DNA of 64,000 nt from Mesorhizobium australicum WSM2073 (GTDB lineage Bacteria > Pseudomonadota > Alphaproteobacteria > Rhizobiales > Rhizobiaceae). The position numbers and the translations under genes are program-made. Numbering within the stretch: position 1 is the stretch's first letter; each line of letters starts with the position of its first letter. A model generated the notes under the pieces. It had not been told where the DNA came from and made no database searches. It was given only the letters and a program-made list of their open reading frames with translations. The stretch is from contig NC_019973.1 of the NCBI RefSeq assembly GCF_000230995.2, positions 3,734,001 through 3,798,000 on the forward strand, in the 5' to 3' direction. Of the stretch, positions 34,201 to 42,512 are shown piece after piece.

Positions 34201-34847
34201 ATCTCAGGCGTTTCCGCAAAGGGCCTGAAGCGGGCACGGAAGTCGGCGAAGGCCATAAGGTGACGGCGACCGAACTGGCCGACAATCTGCCCGATCCCGC
34301 TCTCGGCGGCTGGTCGACGCGGCCGGACCGGGTCGCCATCCTCAGGAAGCATCTTCGCGGCAAGGGCGCGGCCGCGATCGGTGCCGCCGCCAGCATTGAT
34401 TTCGGCCAGGTCGATCTGCCCGGGCCGACCGGCGAGGCCAACACGCTGTCGCTGTCGCCGCGCGGCCGGGTGCTGTGCTTGGGGCCGGACGGCGACACGC
34501 TGCTGGCGCAGACCATCCAGGCGCTCGCCGCCGGCAATGCGGTGCTGGCTGTTGCGCCGGGTGCACCGGCGGCGCTCTCGGCATTGACCGGCAAAGGCCT
34601 GCCGCTGGCGGCCATCGACGGCCGCCCCGATCCTGTCGAGGCGCGCTCGCTGCGCGTCGATGTGGTTGCTTTTTCAGGCACGCCCGCGGCGGCGCGCATC
34701 GTGCGCAAGGTCATCGCCGAGCGCAGCGGGCCGATCGTCCCGCTGGTCAGCGAGGTGCTTTATCCGGCGGCTTATGCGCATGAGCGGGCGGTCTGCGTCG
34801 ACACGACCGCCGCGGGTGGCAATGCCAGCCTCTTGGCCGCCGCATAG
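31239..34847 (+). CDS. putA: Bifunctional proline dehydrogenase/glutamate semialdehyde dehydrogenase
   Basis: A 1202-residue PutA. It oxidises proline to P5C with FAD in the N-terminal barrel (about residues 180-440; MLGEAARTEADALRYHKAY and GAYWDTEIKRAQ are PRODH blocks). It then oxidises glutamate semialdehyde with NAD in the aldehyde dehydrogenase domain (about 520-980; general base in IAETGGLNAM, nucleophile C808 in SAGQRCSALRVLY). A C-terminal domain of about 200 residues follows, as in longer rhizobial PutA. There is no ribbon-helix-helix at the N-terminus, so it is not autoregulatory; PutR takes that role. ATG 31239 is preceded by AGG. Confidence 0.95.
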   Translation: MPLDAIRQQIRANYLPDEDAAVKRLAEAAGLSAGDRKAISARAADLVRAVRGSSDPRLMEVFLSAYGLSTKEGVALMCLAEALLRVPDTETMDDLIADKIAPHDWSAHSGGSSSIFVNASTWALMLTGRVLEEGEGGIEGTLRSMVRRLGEPVIRKAVAAAMREMGEQFVLGRTIAEAVKRGRPMTQKGYLYSFDMLGEAARTEADALRYHKAYADAISSLDAGSNGPDIRQNHGISVKLSALHPRYEEAQKEEMLPVMAERLLSLALAARHSRMGLNIDAEEADRLDLSLDVIERVLAEPELAGWNGFGVVVQAYGPRAAFTIDWLYALANKHNRNIMVRLVKGAYWDTEIKRAQTLGLAGYPVFTRKANTDVSYMACAKKLLGMTDRIYPQFATHNAHTVAAILSMADSRDTFEFQRLHGMGEALHETVRKAEGTRCRIYAPVGAHSDLLAYLVRRLLENGANSSFVHQLTDEEVEPEDIARDPLETVESQGPAANPAIARPSQIFGIGRRNSKGFDITDTVTLAAIEQSRAAFAGPDRWHAKPITRAAGYGKQRPILNPAKPSEVVGTVHEAAAKQVATAVRIAVEAQPAWAKRPVAERAAILNRAADLYEANAVEFFALATREAGKSLADGVAEVREAVDFLRYYATEAANAETGTQARGAIVCISPWNFPLAIFTGQIAAALVTGNSVIAKPAEQTPLIAFRAVEMLREAGVPEDVIQLLPGDGPSVGGPLTADPRIAGVCFTGSTEVAKLIEKQLAETAAPDAMLIAETGGLNAMIVDSTALPEQAVRDILASAFQSAGQRCSALRVLYVQKDVEKKMLEMLKGAMEALNVGDPWRISTDVGPVIDDDAQSSIRDYCTTMGLQGRLIAKLEAPKDGRFVAPHVFRVKGIEEMEREVFGPVLHVATFDADQIDSVIAAINRKGYGLTFGLHTRIEGRVQHFVDGIHAGNIYVNRNQIGAVVGSQPFGGEGLSGTGPKAGGPHYLRRFRKGPEAGTEVGEGHKVTATELADNLPDPALGGWSTRPDRVAILRKHLRGKGAAAIGAAASIDFGQVDLPGPTGEANTLSLSPRGRVLCLGPDGDTLLAQTIQALAAGNAVLAVAPGAPAALSALTGKGLPLAAIDGRPDPVEARSLRVDVVAFSGTPAAARIVRKVIAERSGPIVPLVSEVLYPAAYAHERAVCVDTTAAGGNASLLAAA

Positions 34848-34855
34848 GTCGGCAT

Positions 34856-35170
34856 CTACGCGCCCTCGACGACGGAAAAGCCCTCGAATTGCGGGTGGCC
34901 GAGATAGTGGACTTTCGTCGTGCCGACATTCCGGTGGGCGGCGCGGAAGTTCTCCGACTTGGTCCAGGCGACGAAATCATCGTGACTTGCCCACGCCGTG
35001 TGCGACGCGAACAGCGTGTAGCCCTCGGTCTCGTTGACCGGGCCGCGCAGCAGGTGAAATTCGCGAAAACCCTTCATCTCGGCCAGGCTGGAGTCGCGGT
35101 TCTTCCACATGGCTTCGAAGTTGCCCTCCGAGCCGGTCTGGACCTTGAAGCGGTTCATGGCGATGTACAT
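34856..35170 (-). CDS. IsdG-type haem-degrading monooxygenase
   Basis: A 104-residue ABM-fold protein like the HmuQ/HmuD haem oxygenases of Bradyrhizobium. The catalytic N-W-H triad of IsdG enzymes is present with correct spacing: N6, W69 and H79. Haem degradation here would release iron from haem taken up by the neighbouring hmu system. ATG 35170 gives MYIAMNRFKV, the usual family start. It is downstream of tonB on the same strand, 57 bases away. Placement at one end of the haem-uptake locus strengthens the call. Confidence 0.82.
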   Translation of the reverse strand: MYIAMNRFKVQTGSEGNFEAMWKNRDSSLAEMKGFREFHLLRGPVNETEGYTLFASHTAWASHDDFVAWTKSENFRAAHRNVGTTKVHYLGHPQFEGFSVVEGA

Positions 35171-35227
35171 GGGGTCCCTTTCACGCGGATGTTGATGGTT
35201 GCGCCGCAACGTTTGTCCCGGGCCTAG

Positions 35228-36238
35228 TCAAAACGGGCCGATGCCGACCTCGAACTCCAAGCTCGGGTTCGATGCCTGTGACGGAATTGGAGGGAAGGGA
35301 GCGGCCTTGCGCACGATGCCAAGCGCGGCCTCGTCGAAAGTCGGCGATCCTGAGCTTTCCAGAATGCGCAACTGGTCTATGTCGCCCTTCCTGCCTATGG
35401 CGAATGCCACAACCGCATTGTTACGCGCGGCCAGTTGCAGCGAAGGCGGGAGAGTACGATTGACGCTGCCGAGTTTTCGAAAGACGTTGCCGCGGTAGCT
35501 GTCTTCCGCGGCGCTGCCTTGGTCTTTTTGCCTTTTGCCCTTGCTGGCCGCTTCCGCCAGCCGGTCCTGGCCATCGGCCGTGCCGCTCCGTTCATTCGCT
35601 GCTCCAGCAGTGGCAGGGGCAGCCGCCGGAGTTGGCCTTGCAACGGGGATCGGCGGTTGGTCCGGAACGGTGACAGGAATTTCGGTGGTTCCGGCCTGGG
35701 CGTTCGGCTGTGCCGGCGTTTCTGTCCTGGCAGCCACGCTCTGGTCATCCGGGCGCGGGGTTGCCGCCACCAGTATGTCCGGCGTGGCCACGGGCTGTTT
35801 GACCGGTTCCGCCGAGGGCTCCGAAGCCTGCTTCGCGGCGTCACGGGCAGGCTCGGGAGCGTGTGTCACCGGTTCCTGCGCGGGCTGTGAAGGTGCGGTC
35901 GGCGCCGGTCTGGCCGCCTTTGCCGGATGAGGCTTGGCCGTCGGCGGGGGCGGCACCAGCGTGACATTCATTGCCGCCGGGTCCTTGTCCAATGCACTGC
36001 CGGCGACCTTGTCACCTTTGTGATCGCCGCCTTCCGACTGCTCTGCCTCCCTGGAATCGAACTTGCCGGCGGACGAGATCAGAAAAGCCGCCGCCACGCC
36101 GGCATGGAGCAGGCAGGAGATGGCGATCGCAGCCTGCCACTTGCCGTTGCTGGCTTGCGGTCGTGCCTGGGCAAGTCGCTCTGCCGGCGCTATTGCCAAC
36201 TCGCTGCCAGCGTCGGGGAGTGGATTGATTTCCTGCAT
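35228..36238 (-). CDS. tonB: Energy transducer TonB
   Basis: A 336-residue TonB. It has a cytoplasmic N-terminus, a membrane anchor (WQAAIAISCLLHAGVAAAFLIS, about 33-54), a long Pro/Ala/Lys-rich periplasmic linker (about 85-215), and a C-terminal TonB domain (SYRGNVFRKLGSVNRTLPPS onward). ATG 36238 (MQEINPLPDA) is the likeliest start. It probably powers the adjacent haem receptor. No exbB or exbD lies in the window. A near-match RirA-type box lies 32 bases upstream. Confidence 0.88.
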   Translation of the reverse strand: MQEINPLPDAGSELAIAPAERLAQARPQASNGKWQAAIAISCLLHAGVAAAFLISSAGKFDSREAEQSEGGDHKGDKVAGSALDKDPAAMNVTLVPPPPTAKPHPAKAARPAPTAPSQPAQEPVTHAPEPARDAAKQASEPSAEPVKQPVATPDILVAATPRPDDQSVAARTETPAQPNAQAGTTEIPVTVPDQPPIPVARPTPAAAPATAGAANERSGTADGQDRLAEAASKGKRQKDQGSAAEDSYRGNVFRKLGSVNRTLPPSLQLAARNNAVVAFAIGRKGDIDQLRILESSGSPTFDEAALGIVRKAAPFPPIPSQASNPSLEFEVGIGPF

Positions 36239-36269
36239 GTCGCGGGCGCGAAATTGCAGCGATACGCGC

Positions 36270-36284
36270 AGACTTGTCAAATCA
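36270..36284. promoter_or_regulatory. Near-match IRO (RirA) box ahead of tonB
   Basis: On the minus strand the 15 bases read TGATTTGACAAGTCT, one mismatch from the TGA-N9-TCA pattern of rhizobial iron-responsive operators. It sits 32 bases upstream of the tonB ATG, a sensible place for repression when iron is high. Confidence 0.45.
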
Positions 36285-36361
36285 AGATCGGCTGCCTCAA
36301 CCGGTAAGCAATCGAAGCCGGCCAGCGGCCCTGCCACGGTCTTTTCTTATGCGGTCCCACT

Positions 36362-36799
36362 TCAGACGCCGAAAGCGATGCCGGTCCTGGTGTCCGTCTT
36401 CAGCTTGCGCATGCAGGCAGTTGGTTCGACGCCCGTGCCAGCGCAATCCGTTCCGCTGTTGACCAGCACGCGGCTGACCTTGGTGCAGTCGGTGCCGGCC
36501 AGGTCAAAGCGTGTCACCTTGGTCTTGCCGTGCGGCAGGTCCTTGAAGTCGAGCACGGTCAGCCGGTCGACGATGCCGGCCTTGTTGAACAGAGCGATCT
36601 CGAACGCCGCCTTGGTCAGGTCGGCGCCGAGATTGTTGCTGACCAGGAAGGTCAGCCGGCAGCCCTTGCCGGAAGGCTGCGCGGCATTGAGTTCGAGGGT
36701 CAGGACCGGCGCGGACTGCTCAGCCCACGCCGGAATTGTCGTCAGCGACATCGCCAGCGTCGAGGTCAGCAAACGAAGGGATGCCGTCAAGGGCGTCAT
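36362..36799 (-). CDS. Small secreted protein linked to the haem receptor
   Basis: A 145-residue protein of unknown function with a Sec signal peptide (MTPLTASLRLLTSTLAMSLTTIPAWA, cleavage near 26). The mature part is predicted beta-rich and has four cysteines. One is in GKGCRLTF, one in AGTDCTKV, and two in DCAGTGVEPTACMRK; they could form two disulfides. It follows the receptor gene by two bases, so it is co-expressed with it. Homologues beside TonB-dependent receptors in Rhizobiales are my recollection, not a search result. A periplasmic haem or receptor accessory role is inferred. Confidence 0.72.
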   Translation of the reverse strand: MTPLTASLRLLTSTLAMSLTTIPAWAEQSAPVLTLELNAAQPSGKGCRLTFLVSNNLGADLTKAAFEIALFNKAGIVDRLTVLDFKDLPHGKTKVTRFDLAGTDCTKVSRVLVNSGTDCAGTGVEPTACMRKLKTDTRTGIAFGV

Positions 36800-36801
36800 G
36801 G

Positions 36802-38991
36802 TCAGCCTCCAAAGCGCATGGTTGCCGCTAGCTTCAGCGTGATACCGGGTTCGTAGACCGCAACCGTGGTGCTGCCGTTCAGCGGATTGGCGTATTTGAC
36901 GTCGAACAGATTGTCGGCGCGGAAATCGACTTTCAGATTGTCGGTCGCCTGATAGCTCGCGAAGGCATTGACCAGTGTGTAGTCCGTCGCAACGGCATTG
37001 CCCTTCGGCTTGCCGTTATACTGCACCTCACCGCCGACGGTCAGCTTGTCCTCAAGGAAACGCAGGCCAAGCTGAGCGGTGACCTGAGAGGAGGGAATAG
37101 TGGCGAGGTCGGCTTCCACACCCTTGTAGGAAACGGTGTGGCCATCCGTGATCGAGGCCGAGAAGCCGGCATAGCCCCATGCCGCGTCATAGACGCCTTC
37201 CAGCTCGAAACCGTTGATCTTGGCCTTGGCGAAATTTTGGTACTGGAAGCAGATCGGGATTCCGGGGCCGAAGGGGCAGCCGCTGCCTGGAGCGAACGGC
37301 GACAGCGTTACGCCGTCGATATAGTCGTCGACATCGTTGTTGAAATAGGCTGCTTTCAGGCGCAAGGCGTCGCCCGGTTCGAAGATGTCGTTCTGCTTGT
37401 AGTTGACGCCGAACTCGGTCGTCTTGCCGGTTTCAGGCCGCAGATTTGGATTGGGCAGGAACGGGAAGCTGACGCCGGCTGGATGATTGCCGCTGATCAG
37501 CGTTTCCGTGATCGAGGGCGAGCGGTAGCCTTCCGCATAAGTGCCGTAGAATTGCAGGCCGGCAAGCCCGGCGCTCTCGAACGGCGAGACACCGACCGTG
37601 ACGCGCGGGGATAGCCTGTGTCCGGAAATATCGTGCGTGTCATCCTTCAGGCTGTAGCTGTCGTAGCGCAGGCCAGCGATGACTTCGAGCCAGTCCCAGG
37701 TGAGCTTGTCCTGGACATAGGCGCCGGACACGTTGCGCTTGCCCGACGGCGTGTAGAAACTGTCGCCCCCGGCCGCGCCACCCGTCTTGACGTTGTCGCC
37801 GACCCAATCGCCGCCATAGGTCAGTTCATGCGCGATGCCGTTCGTTTCGAACCGCGACGTGTTCCAGATATCGATGCCGGTCGTGCCGACATCGAATGTC
37901 GACAGTGATCCTGCCGGCAGCACCACGGGAAGACCGGTCACCGGATCGAAGCGGTTCTGCGGCGCGAGACTGGTCAGGTCGAGATTGGTCTTGTTGTAGG
38001 ACGTGTTGATGTGGAGATCGAGCCAGCTCTTGTCTTCGTCCGTGATGTTGTAGCGGGCCGTGAAGGTGTTCGACTTCAGGTCGACATCGTTGACCGGCAC
38101 GCCGCCGCTGGTCTCGTCCCAGCCGTCGCTCGAACCGACCCAGCCGAGCTTGAGCTCACTGTTCTCGGTTGGCCGGATGGTCGTCTTGAACAGGCCGCTC
38201 TGCACGTCGAAGCCGGTGCCGTTGACGGTGTCGCCGTCGCCGTCCTTGTAGTTGTCGTAGTCGCGGTAAACGATGTTGCCCAACACGTCCCAGTTCTCAT
38301 TGATGCGATAGGCACCGGTGGCGCTGGTGGTCCAGCCCTTGCCGTTGCTCTCGTAGCGTCCGGTGACGGAACCGGCCCAGGTCTCGTCGGGCATAAGGAC
38401 ATCGACCGCATCCTTGGTATCGAAGAAGACGACGCCGCCAATAGCGCCCGAGCCATAGGTGTTGGCGACGGGACCACGGATCACGTCGACGGATTTGACG
38501 AGCTCGGGATCGATGTAGAAGGTCGACTGGGTGCCGTGGTCGGAACGCTGGAAATTCTGGCGCGCGCCATCGACGATCACCGCGACGCGGCCGAAATCCT
38601 GCAGGCCGCGGATGTTGATGCTGGTGCTGACGCGCCTGGCGTCGGCCTGCGCAGCGACGCCAGGCACACCGAAAAGCATCTCGTTCGGCGTTGTCGCCAT
38701 GCGGCGATCGAGCTGTTCCTGGTCGACATGGCTGGCCGAGGCCAGCGACTGTATCGCCGTTTCGCCGGTGCGGCTGAGCACCAGGATCCTGTCGAGCAAC
38801 GTAGCGCCCGCGGGGGCTGCCTTTTGCTGGTCAGTCTTCTTCGATTGATCCGTCTGCTCGCTCGCCGCCTGCGTCGCAGGTTGCGCGTGCGCCGATGGCG
38901 CGGATAGAGCGATCGCCGCCACGCTTGCGAGCAAAGCCGCCGCACCGTTCGCCGCCCACCGACGGCGCCGTTCCCAACTTATCAACCCCAT
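36802..38991 (-). CDS. hmuR: TonB-dependent haem/haemoglobin receptor
   Basis: A 729-residue outer-membrane receptor of the haemoglobin/transferrin/lactoferrin class. The signal peptide is basic then hydrophobic (ERRRRWAANGAAALLASVAA, ending AHAQ). The plug domain includes LDRILVLSRTGETAIQ (TonB box region) and RGLQDFGRVAVIVDGARQNF. The barrel carries the haem-receptor PNPNLRPETG motif and a YRSP form of the FRAP box. It ends at a C-terminal aromatic-containing beta strand (TMRFGG). ATG 38991 has GGAG 7 bases upstream. It is divergent from hmuP. Confidence 0.92.
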   Translation of the reverse strand: MGLISWERRRRWAANGAAALLASVAAIALSAPSAHAQPATQAASEQTDQSKKTDQQKAAPAGATLLDRILVLSRTGETAIQSLASASHVDQEQLDRRMATTPNEMLFGVPGVAAQADARRVSTSINIRGLQDFGRVAVIVDGARQNFQRSDHGTQSTFYIDPELVKSVDVIRGPVANTYGSGAIGGVVFFDTKDAVDVLMPDETWAGSVTGRYESNGKGWTTSATGAYRINENWDVLGNIVYRDYDNYKDGDGDTVNGTGFDVQSGLFKTTIRPTENSELKLGWVGSSDGWDETSGGVPVNDVDLKSNTFTARYNITDEDKSWLDLHINTSYNKTNLDLTSLAPQNRFDPVTGLPVVLPAGSLSTFDVGTTGIDIWNTSRFETNGIAHELTYGGDWVGDNVKTGGAAGGDSFYTPSGKRNVSGAYVQDKLTWDWLEVIAGLRYDSYSLKDDTHDISGHRLSPRVTVGVSPFESAGLAGLQFYGTYAEGYRSPSITETLISGNHPAGVSFPFLPNPNLRPETGKTTEFGVNYKQNDIFEPGDALRLKAAYFNNDVDDYIDGVTLSPFAPGSGCPFGPGIPICFQYQNFAKAKINGFELEGVYDAAWGYAGFSASITDGHTVSYKGVEADLATIPSSQVTAQLGLRFLEDKLTVGGEVQYNGKPKGNAVATDYTLVNAFASYQATDNLKVDFRADNLFDVKYANPLNGSTTVAVYEPGITLKLAATMRFGG

Positions 38992-39110
38992 GCCCCAACT
39001 CCAAATCCCAGGTTCCATGCTGGCTGGCCCGGGGCTTGCTGGCATTTTGATCGTATCCGGCATCTTAAATGTTGACTTATTTAGTCCGGTATTGCACTGA
39101 CTAGTAAACA

Positions 39111-39125
39111 TGATTATTCAAGTCA
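39111..39125. promoter_or_regulatory. IRO box (RirA operator) between hmuR and hmuP
   Basis: TGATTATTCAAGTCA is a perfect TGA-N9-TCA iron-responsive operator. It lies 64 bases upstream of the likely hmuP start and 120 bases upstream of hmuR. A second near match (TGACTTATTTAGTCC, 39073-39087) faces hmuR. Together they suggest RirA control of both divergent units. Confidence 0.65.
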
Positions 39126-39188
39126 AGAATGAATCGGCAATTCGCAACGCCTAGCCAGATGCCCGGCACAGGAAAGGGATCGACCCAG

Positions 39189-39395
39189 ATGAACACGCAC
39201 AATCCCAACGAGTTTCGCTATCGCGTCCGCCGTTCCGACGATACCTCCACCCGTTTCGATCGGGTCTCGCTGGCGGTGCGGACGCTGTCCAGCAACACGC
39301 TGTTCCAGGGCGAGCACGAAATCGGAATCGAGCATCATGGCGCGCTCTACCGGCTGAAGATCACCCGCCAGGGCAAGCTCATTCTCAACAAGTAA
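39189..39395 (+). CDS. hmuP: Haemin uptake protein HmuP
   Basis: A 68-residue HmuP. In Bradyrhizobium HmuP is a coactivator needed with Irr for expression of the haem receptor. The conserved core LSSNTLFQGEHEIGIEHHG and the tail YRLKITRQGKLILNK are complete. ATG 39189 (MNTHNPNEFRYR) fits the family and has AAGGGA 9 bases upstream; in-frame ATGs at 39129 and 39159 are less likely. It begins the hmuPSTUV operon. Confidence 0.9.
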   Translation: MNTHNPNEFRYRVRRSDDTSTRFDRVSLAVRTLSSNTLFQGEHEIGIEHHGALYRLKITRQGKLILNK

Positions 39396-39418
39396 GGCAA
39401 GGCATCAGGGGTAAAGAC

Positions 39419-40480
39419 ATGGACCAGCGCGTAAAACCCGCTCCGCATGAAATCCGGCGGGCCCGGACCGACAATCCGAAAGCGCGCGAGCGTGACCTCG
39501 CCGCCCAGCTCGGCATTTCGGAGGCCGAGCTGGTGGCCGCGCATTGCGGCGACGGCGTCGTCCGCGTCGAACCGCGCGTCAACGACCTTCTGACCGGTCT
39601 CGAGGCCGTTGGCGAGGTGATGGCGCTGACCCGCAACGAAAGCGCCGTGCACGAGAAGATCGGCGTCTATGACAAGGTCGTCACCGGCAATCACAATGCC
39701 ATGGTGCTCGGCGAGAACATCGACCTGCGCATTTTTCCGAAAATCTGGGCGCATGGCTTTGCCGTGGAGAAGCGCGACGGCGACGACATCCGCCGCAGCC
39801 TGCAGTTCTTCGATGCGGCCGGCGACGCGGTGCACAAGGTGCATCTGCGCCCGGCCTCCAGCCTCCATGCCTACCAGAAACTGGTCGCCTCGCTGGAATC
39901 GCCGAACCAGGAGCCGACGATCGACATTTCAGGGACGGTTCTCGATGAGGAAAGCGAGGCCGGGGCATCGACGGCGAGCCTGGACGACCTGCGTGATCGC
40001 TGGAGCCGGCTGACGGACGTGCACCAGTTCTTCGGCATGCTGAAAACGCTGAAGCTCAGCCGCCGCCAGGCAGTGCGCATGGTTGGCCAGGACTACGCCT
40101 GGCTGCTCGACAATGACGCGGTGCGCGCCATGTTCCATCACGCCGCCGAAAGCGAGATGCCGATCATGTGCTTCGTGGGCAACCGCGGCTGCATCCAGAT
40201 CCACTCCGGGCCGATCAAATCGATCAAGCCCATGGGGCCGTGGATCAACGTGCTCGACGAGACCTTCCACCTGCACCTGCGCACCGACCACATCCATGAA
40301 GTCTGGGCGGTGCGCAAGCCGACCAAGGACGGCCATGTCACATCGCTCGAGGTCTATGCCGCCAATGGCGACATGATCATCCAGTTCTTCGGCAAGCGCC
40401 ATGAAGGCGAAAGCGAGCGCGAGGACTGGCGTTTTCTGGCCGAGCACCTGCCGCGCATTCCGAACCCGACGGCAGCCTGA
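39419..40480 (+). CDS. hmuS: Haemin-degrading factor HmuS
   Basis: A 353-residue protein of the HemS/ChuS/HmuS family, which binds and degrades or traffics haem in the cytoplasm. It contains the internal duplication typical of the family: blocks near residues 85-150 (GVYDKVVTGNHNAMVLGE) and 225-345 (FVGNRGCIQIHSGPIKSIKPMG). DETFHLHLRTDHIHEVWAVRKP is the strongest signature. It lies 23 bases after hmuP and 10 before hmuT. Confidence 0.93.
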   Translation: MDQRVKPAPHEIRRARTDNPKARERDLAAQLGISEAELVAAHCGDGVVRVEPRVNDLLTGLEAVGEVMALTRNESAVHEKIGVYDKVVTGNHNAMVLGENIDLRIFPKIWAHGFAVEKRDGDDIRRSLQFFDAAGDAVHKVHLRPASSLHAYQKLVASLESPNQEPTIDISGTVLDEESEAGASTASLDDLRDRWSRLTDVHQFFGMLKTLKLSRRQAVRMVGQDYAWLLDNDAVRAMFHHAAESEMPIMCFVGNRGCIQIHSGPIKSIKPMGPWINVLDETFHLHLRTDHIHEVWAVRKPTKDGHVTSLEVYAANGDMIIQFFGKRHEGESEREDWRFLAEHLPRIPNPTAA

Positions 40481-40490
40481 GGAGAGTGCG

Positions 40491-41399
40491 ATGCGGTTTG
40501 TTTCGAGGCCGTCCGCCCTGCGCGGATCGAGGGTCGGTTATGCAATCGGCCTTTCCATGGCTTTCGCCGCGCTGCAACCAGCCGGCGCCACCGAAGGCGT
40601 TTCGGTGTTCGCCGATCCTTCGAAGATCGCCGCTATTGGCGGCTCCATCACCGAGATCGTCTATGCGCTGGGCGAGGAGAGGCATCTGGTGGCGCGCGAT
40701 TCCACCAGCCTCTATCCAAAGGCCGCGCTCGACCTGCCTGATGTCGGTTACATGCGCCAGCTGTCGCCGGAAGGCGTCTTGTCGGTCAATCCGACGGGCA
40801 TACTGGCATTGCACGGCAGCGGTCCCAAGGAAGCCGTCGACGTGCTGAAGAAGACGAGCATTCCGTTGATAGAAGTGCCCGAGCAGTACAACCGCGAAGG
40901 CATCCTCCAGAAGGTCCGCATTGTCGGCAAGGCGATCGGGGTCGAGGCCAAGGCCGAGGTGCTGGCCAGGGCGCTCGATGCGAAACTCACAGCCGCCGAA
41001 AAGCGGACAGCCTCGATCAAGGAGCGCAGGCGCGTGCTGTTCATTCTCTCGACGCAGGGTGGCAAGATCCTGGCGGCCGGCAGCGAAACCGCGGCCGACG
41101 GCATGGTCAAGCTGGCGGGCGGGGTCAATGCGGTGGAAGGCTTTTCCGGCTACAAGCAAATGTCGGACGAAGCGATCATCACCGCAAGGCCGGACGTGAT
41201 CCTGATGATGAGCAATGCCGGGCCGCCGGTCTCGGACGACGAAGTGTTCGGCAATCCATCCATCGCCTCAACGCCGGCCGGAACGGCGCGCAAGCTGATC
41301 CGCATCGATGGCGCCTATCTACTCGGCTTCGGGCCGCGCACGGCCGACGCGATCCATGATCTCGCCGTTTCGCTTTATGGCGCACAGGTCACGGACTGA
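40491..41399 (+). CDS. hmuT: Haemin ABC transporter substrate-binding protein
   Basis: A 302-residue periplasmic haem-binding protein of the class III (helical-backbone) type. A signal peptide spans about 1-34 (GYAIGLSMAFAALQPAGATE). The Tyr haem ligand is probably in ARDSTSLYPKAALDLPDVGYMRQ. ATG 40491 is preceded by GAGGAGAG. It delivers haem to HmuUV and lies five bases before hmuU. Confidence 0.92.
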   Translation: MRFVSRPSALRGSRVGYAIGLSMAFAALQPAGATEGVSVFADPSKIAAIGGSITEIVYALGEERHLVARDSTSLYPKAALDLPDVGYMRQLSPEGVLSVNPTGILALHGSGPKEAVDVLKKTSIPLIEVPEQYNREGILQKVRIVGKAIGVEAKAEVLARALDAKLTAAEKRTASIKERRRVLFILSTQGGKILAAGSETAADGMVKLAGGVNAVEGFSGYKQMSDEAIITARPDVILMMSNAGPPVSDDEVFGNPSIASTPAGTARKLIRIDGAYLLGFGPRTADAIHDLAVSLYGAQVTD

Positions 41400-41404
41400 G
41401 CATC

Positions 41405-42505
41405 ATGGCCGACCAGTCGATCGCCGGTCCGGCGAAGCCGATTAGGGCATCCGAAGGGGATCGTTCCGGCCGCGCCCGTGCCGTCATCCTTCTGCTGTGC
41501 CTGGGCTTGGCGATCGCCATCTTGCTTTCGCTCACATCCGGCGCATCGGATGCATCCGCCGTGACCGTCTTCAGGGATTGGCTCTTTGGCTCCGTCCCCG
41601 GCGATGCGGCGCTCAACGCCCGCGACAGCTTGATCGTCCATGACATCCGCATGCCACGCGTCATCCTCGGCATGTTGGTGGGTGCGGCGCTCGCGGTTTG
41701 TGGCGCCGTCATGCAAGGACTGTTCCGCAATCCGCTCGCCGAACCCGGTCTGATCGGCGTTTCCGCAGGATCCAGCCTTGGCGCGGTGGTCATCATCGTT
41801 CTTGGCGGGACCGTGCTGGCGCCGGTGACCGCCTTGCTCGGAACGCTGGCGCTGCCGCTTGCGGCGTTCGTCGGCGGTCTCGTCACCACATTGGCGCTCT
41901 ATCAGGTCGCCACGCGACGTGGGCAAACCTCGGTCGCCACCATGCTGCTCGCGGGCATAGCCCTGGCGGCACTTGCCATGGCGCTGACCGGAATCCTCAT
42001 ATTCATGGCCGACGATCGCCAGCTGCGCGACCTGACCTTCTGGTCACTGGGATCGCTCGGCGGTGCGACATGGGCCAAGATAGCTTCCGTAGGACCCATA
42101 ATCGTCCTGGCACTGGCGGCGATGCCGTTCCTGGCCCGCGGCCTTAACGCGCTGGCGCTGGGCGAAGCGACCGCCGGCCATCTCGGCATTCCGGTGCAGC
42201 GGCTGAAATACACCGCCATTATCGGCGTTTCGGCGGCGGTCGGCGCCTCCGTCGCCGTCAGCGGCGGCATCGGCTTCGTCGGCATCGTCGTGCCGCATCT
42301 GCTGCGACTGCTGATCGGACCCGACAATCGTTACCTGCTGCCGGCCTCGGCGCTGCTCGGCGCCTCGTTGTTGCTGCTCGCCGATGCGGTCGCCCGCACC
42401 ATCGTGGCGCCGGCCGAGCTGCCGATCGGCATCGTCACCGCGATATCAGGCGCGCCGTTCTTCCTGTGGATATTGCTGCGCAGGCGCGGCGTGATCGATT
42501 TGTGA
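41405..42505 (+). CDS. hmuU: Haemin ABC transporter permease
   Basis: A 366-residue FecCD-family permease with about ten membrane helices. Family blocks are RMPRVILGMLVGAALAVCG, NPLAEPGLIGVSAGSSLGA, GGIGFVGIVVPHLLRLLIGPD and the final ELPIGIVTAISGAPFFLWIL. It forms a homodimeric channel with two HmuV subunits. It is followed by hmuV after 7 bases. Confidence 0.94.
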   Translation: MADQSIAGPAKPIRASEGDRSGRARAVILLLCLGLAIAILLSLTSGASDASAVTVFRDWLFGSVPGDAALNARDSLIVHDIRMPRVILGMLVGAALAVCGAVMQGLFRNPLAEPGLIGVSAGSSLGAVVIIVLGGTVLAPVTALLGTLALPLAAFVGGLVTTLALYQVATRRGQTSVATMLLAGIALAALAMALTGILIFMADDRQLRDLTFWSLGSLGGATWAKIASVGPIIVLALAAMPFLARGLNALALGEATAGHLGIPVQRLKYTAIIGVSAAVGASVAVSGGIGFVGIVVPHLLRLLIGPDNRYLLPASALLGASLLLLADAVARTIVAPAELPIGIVTAISGAPFFLWILLRRRGVIDL

Positions 42506-42512
42506 GGCTGGA

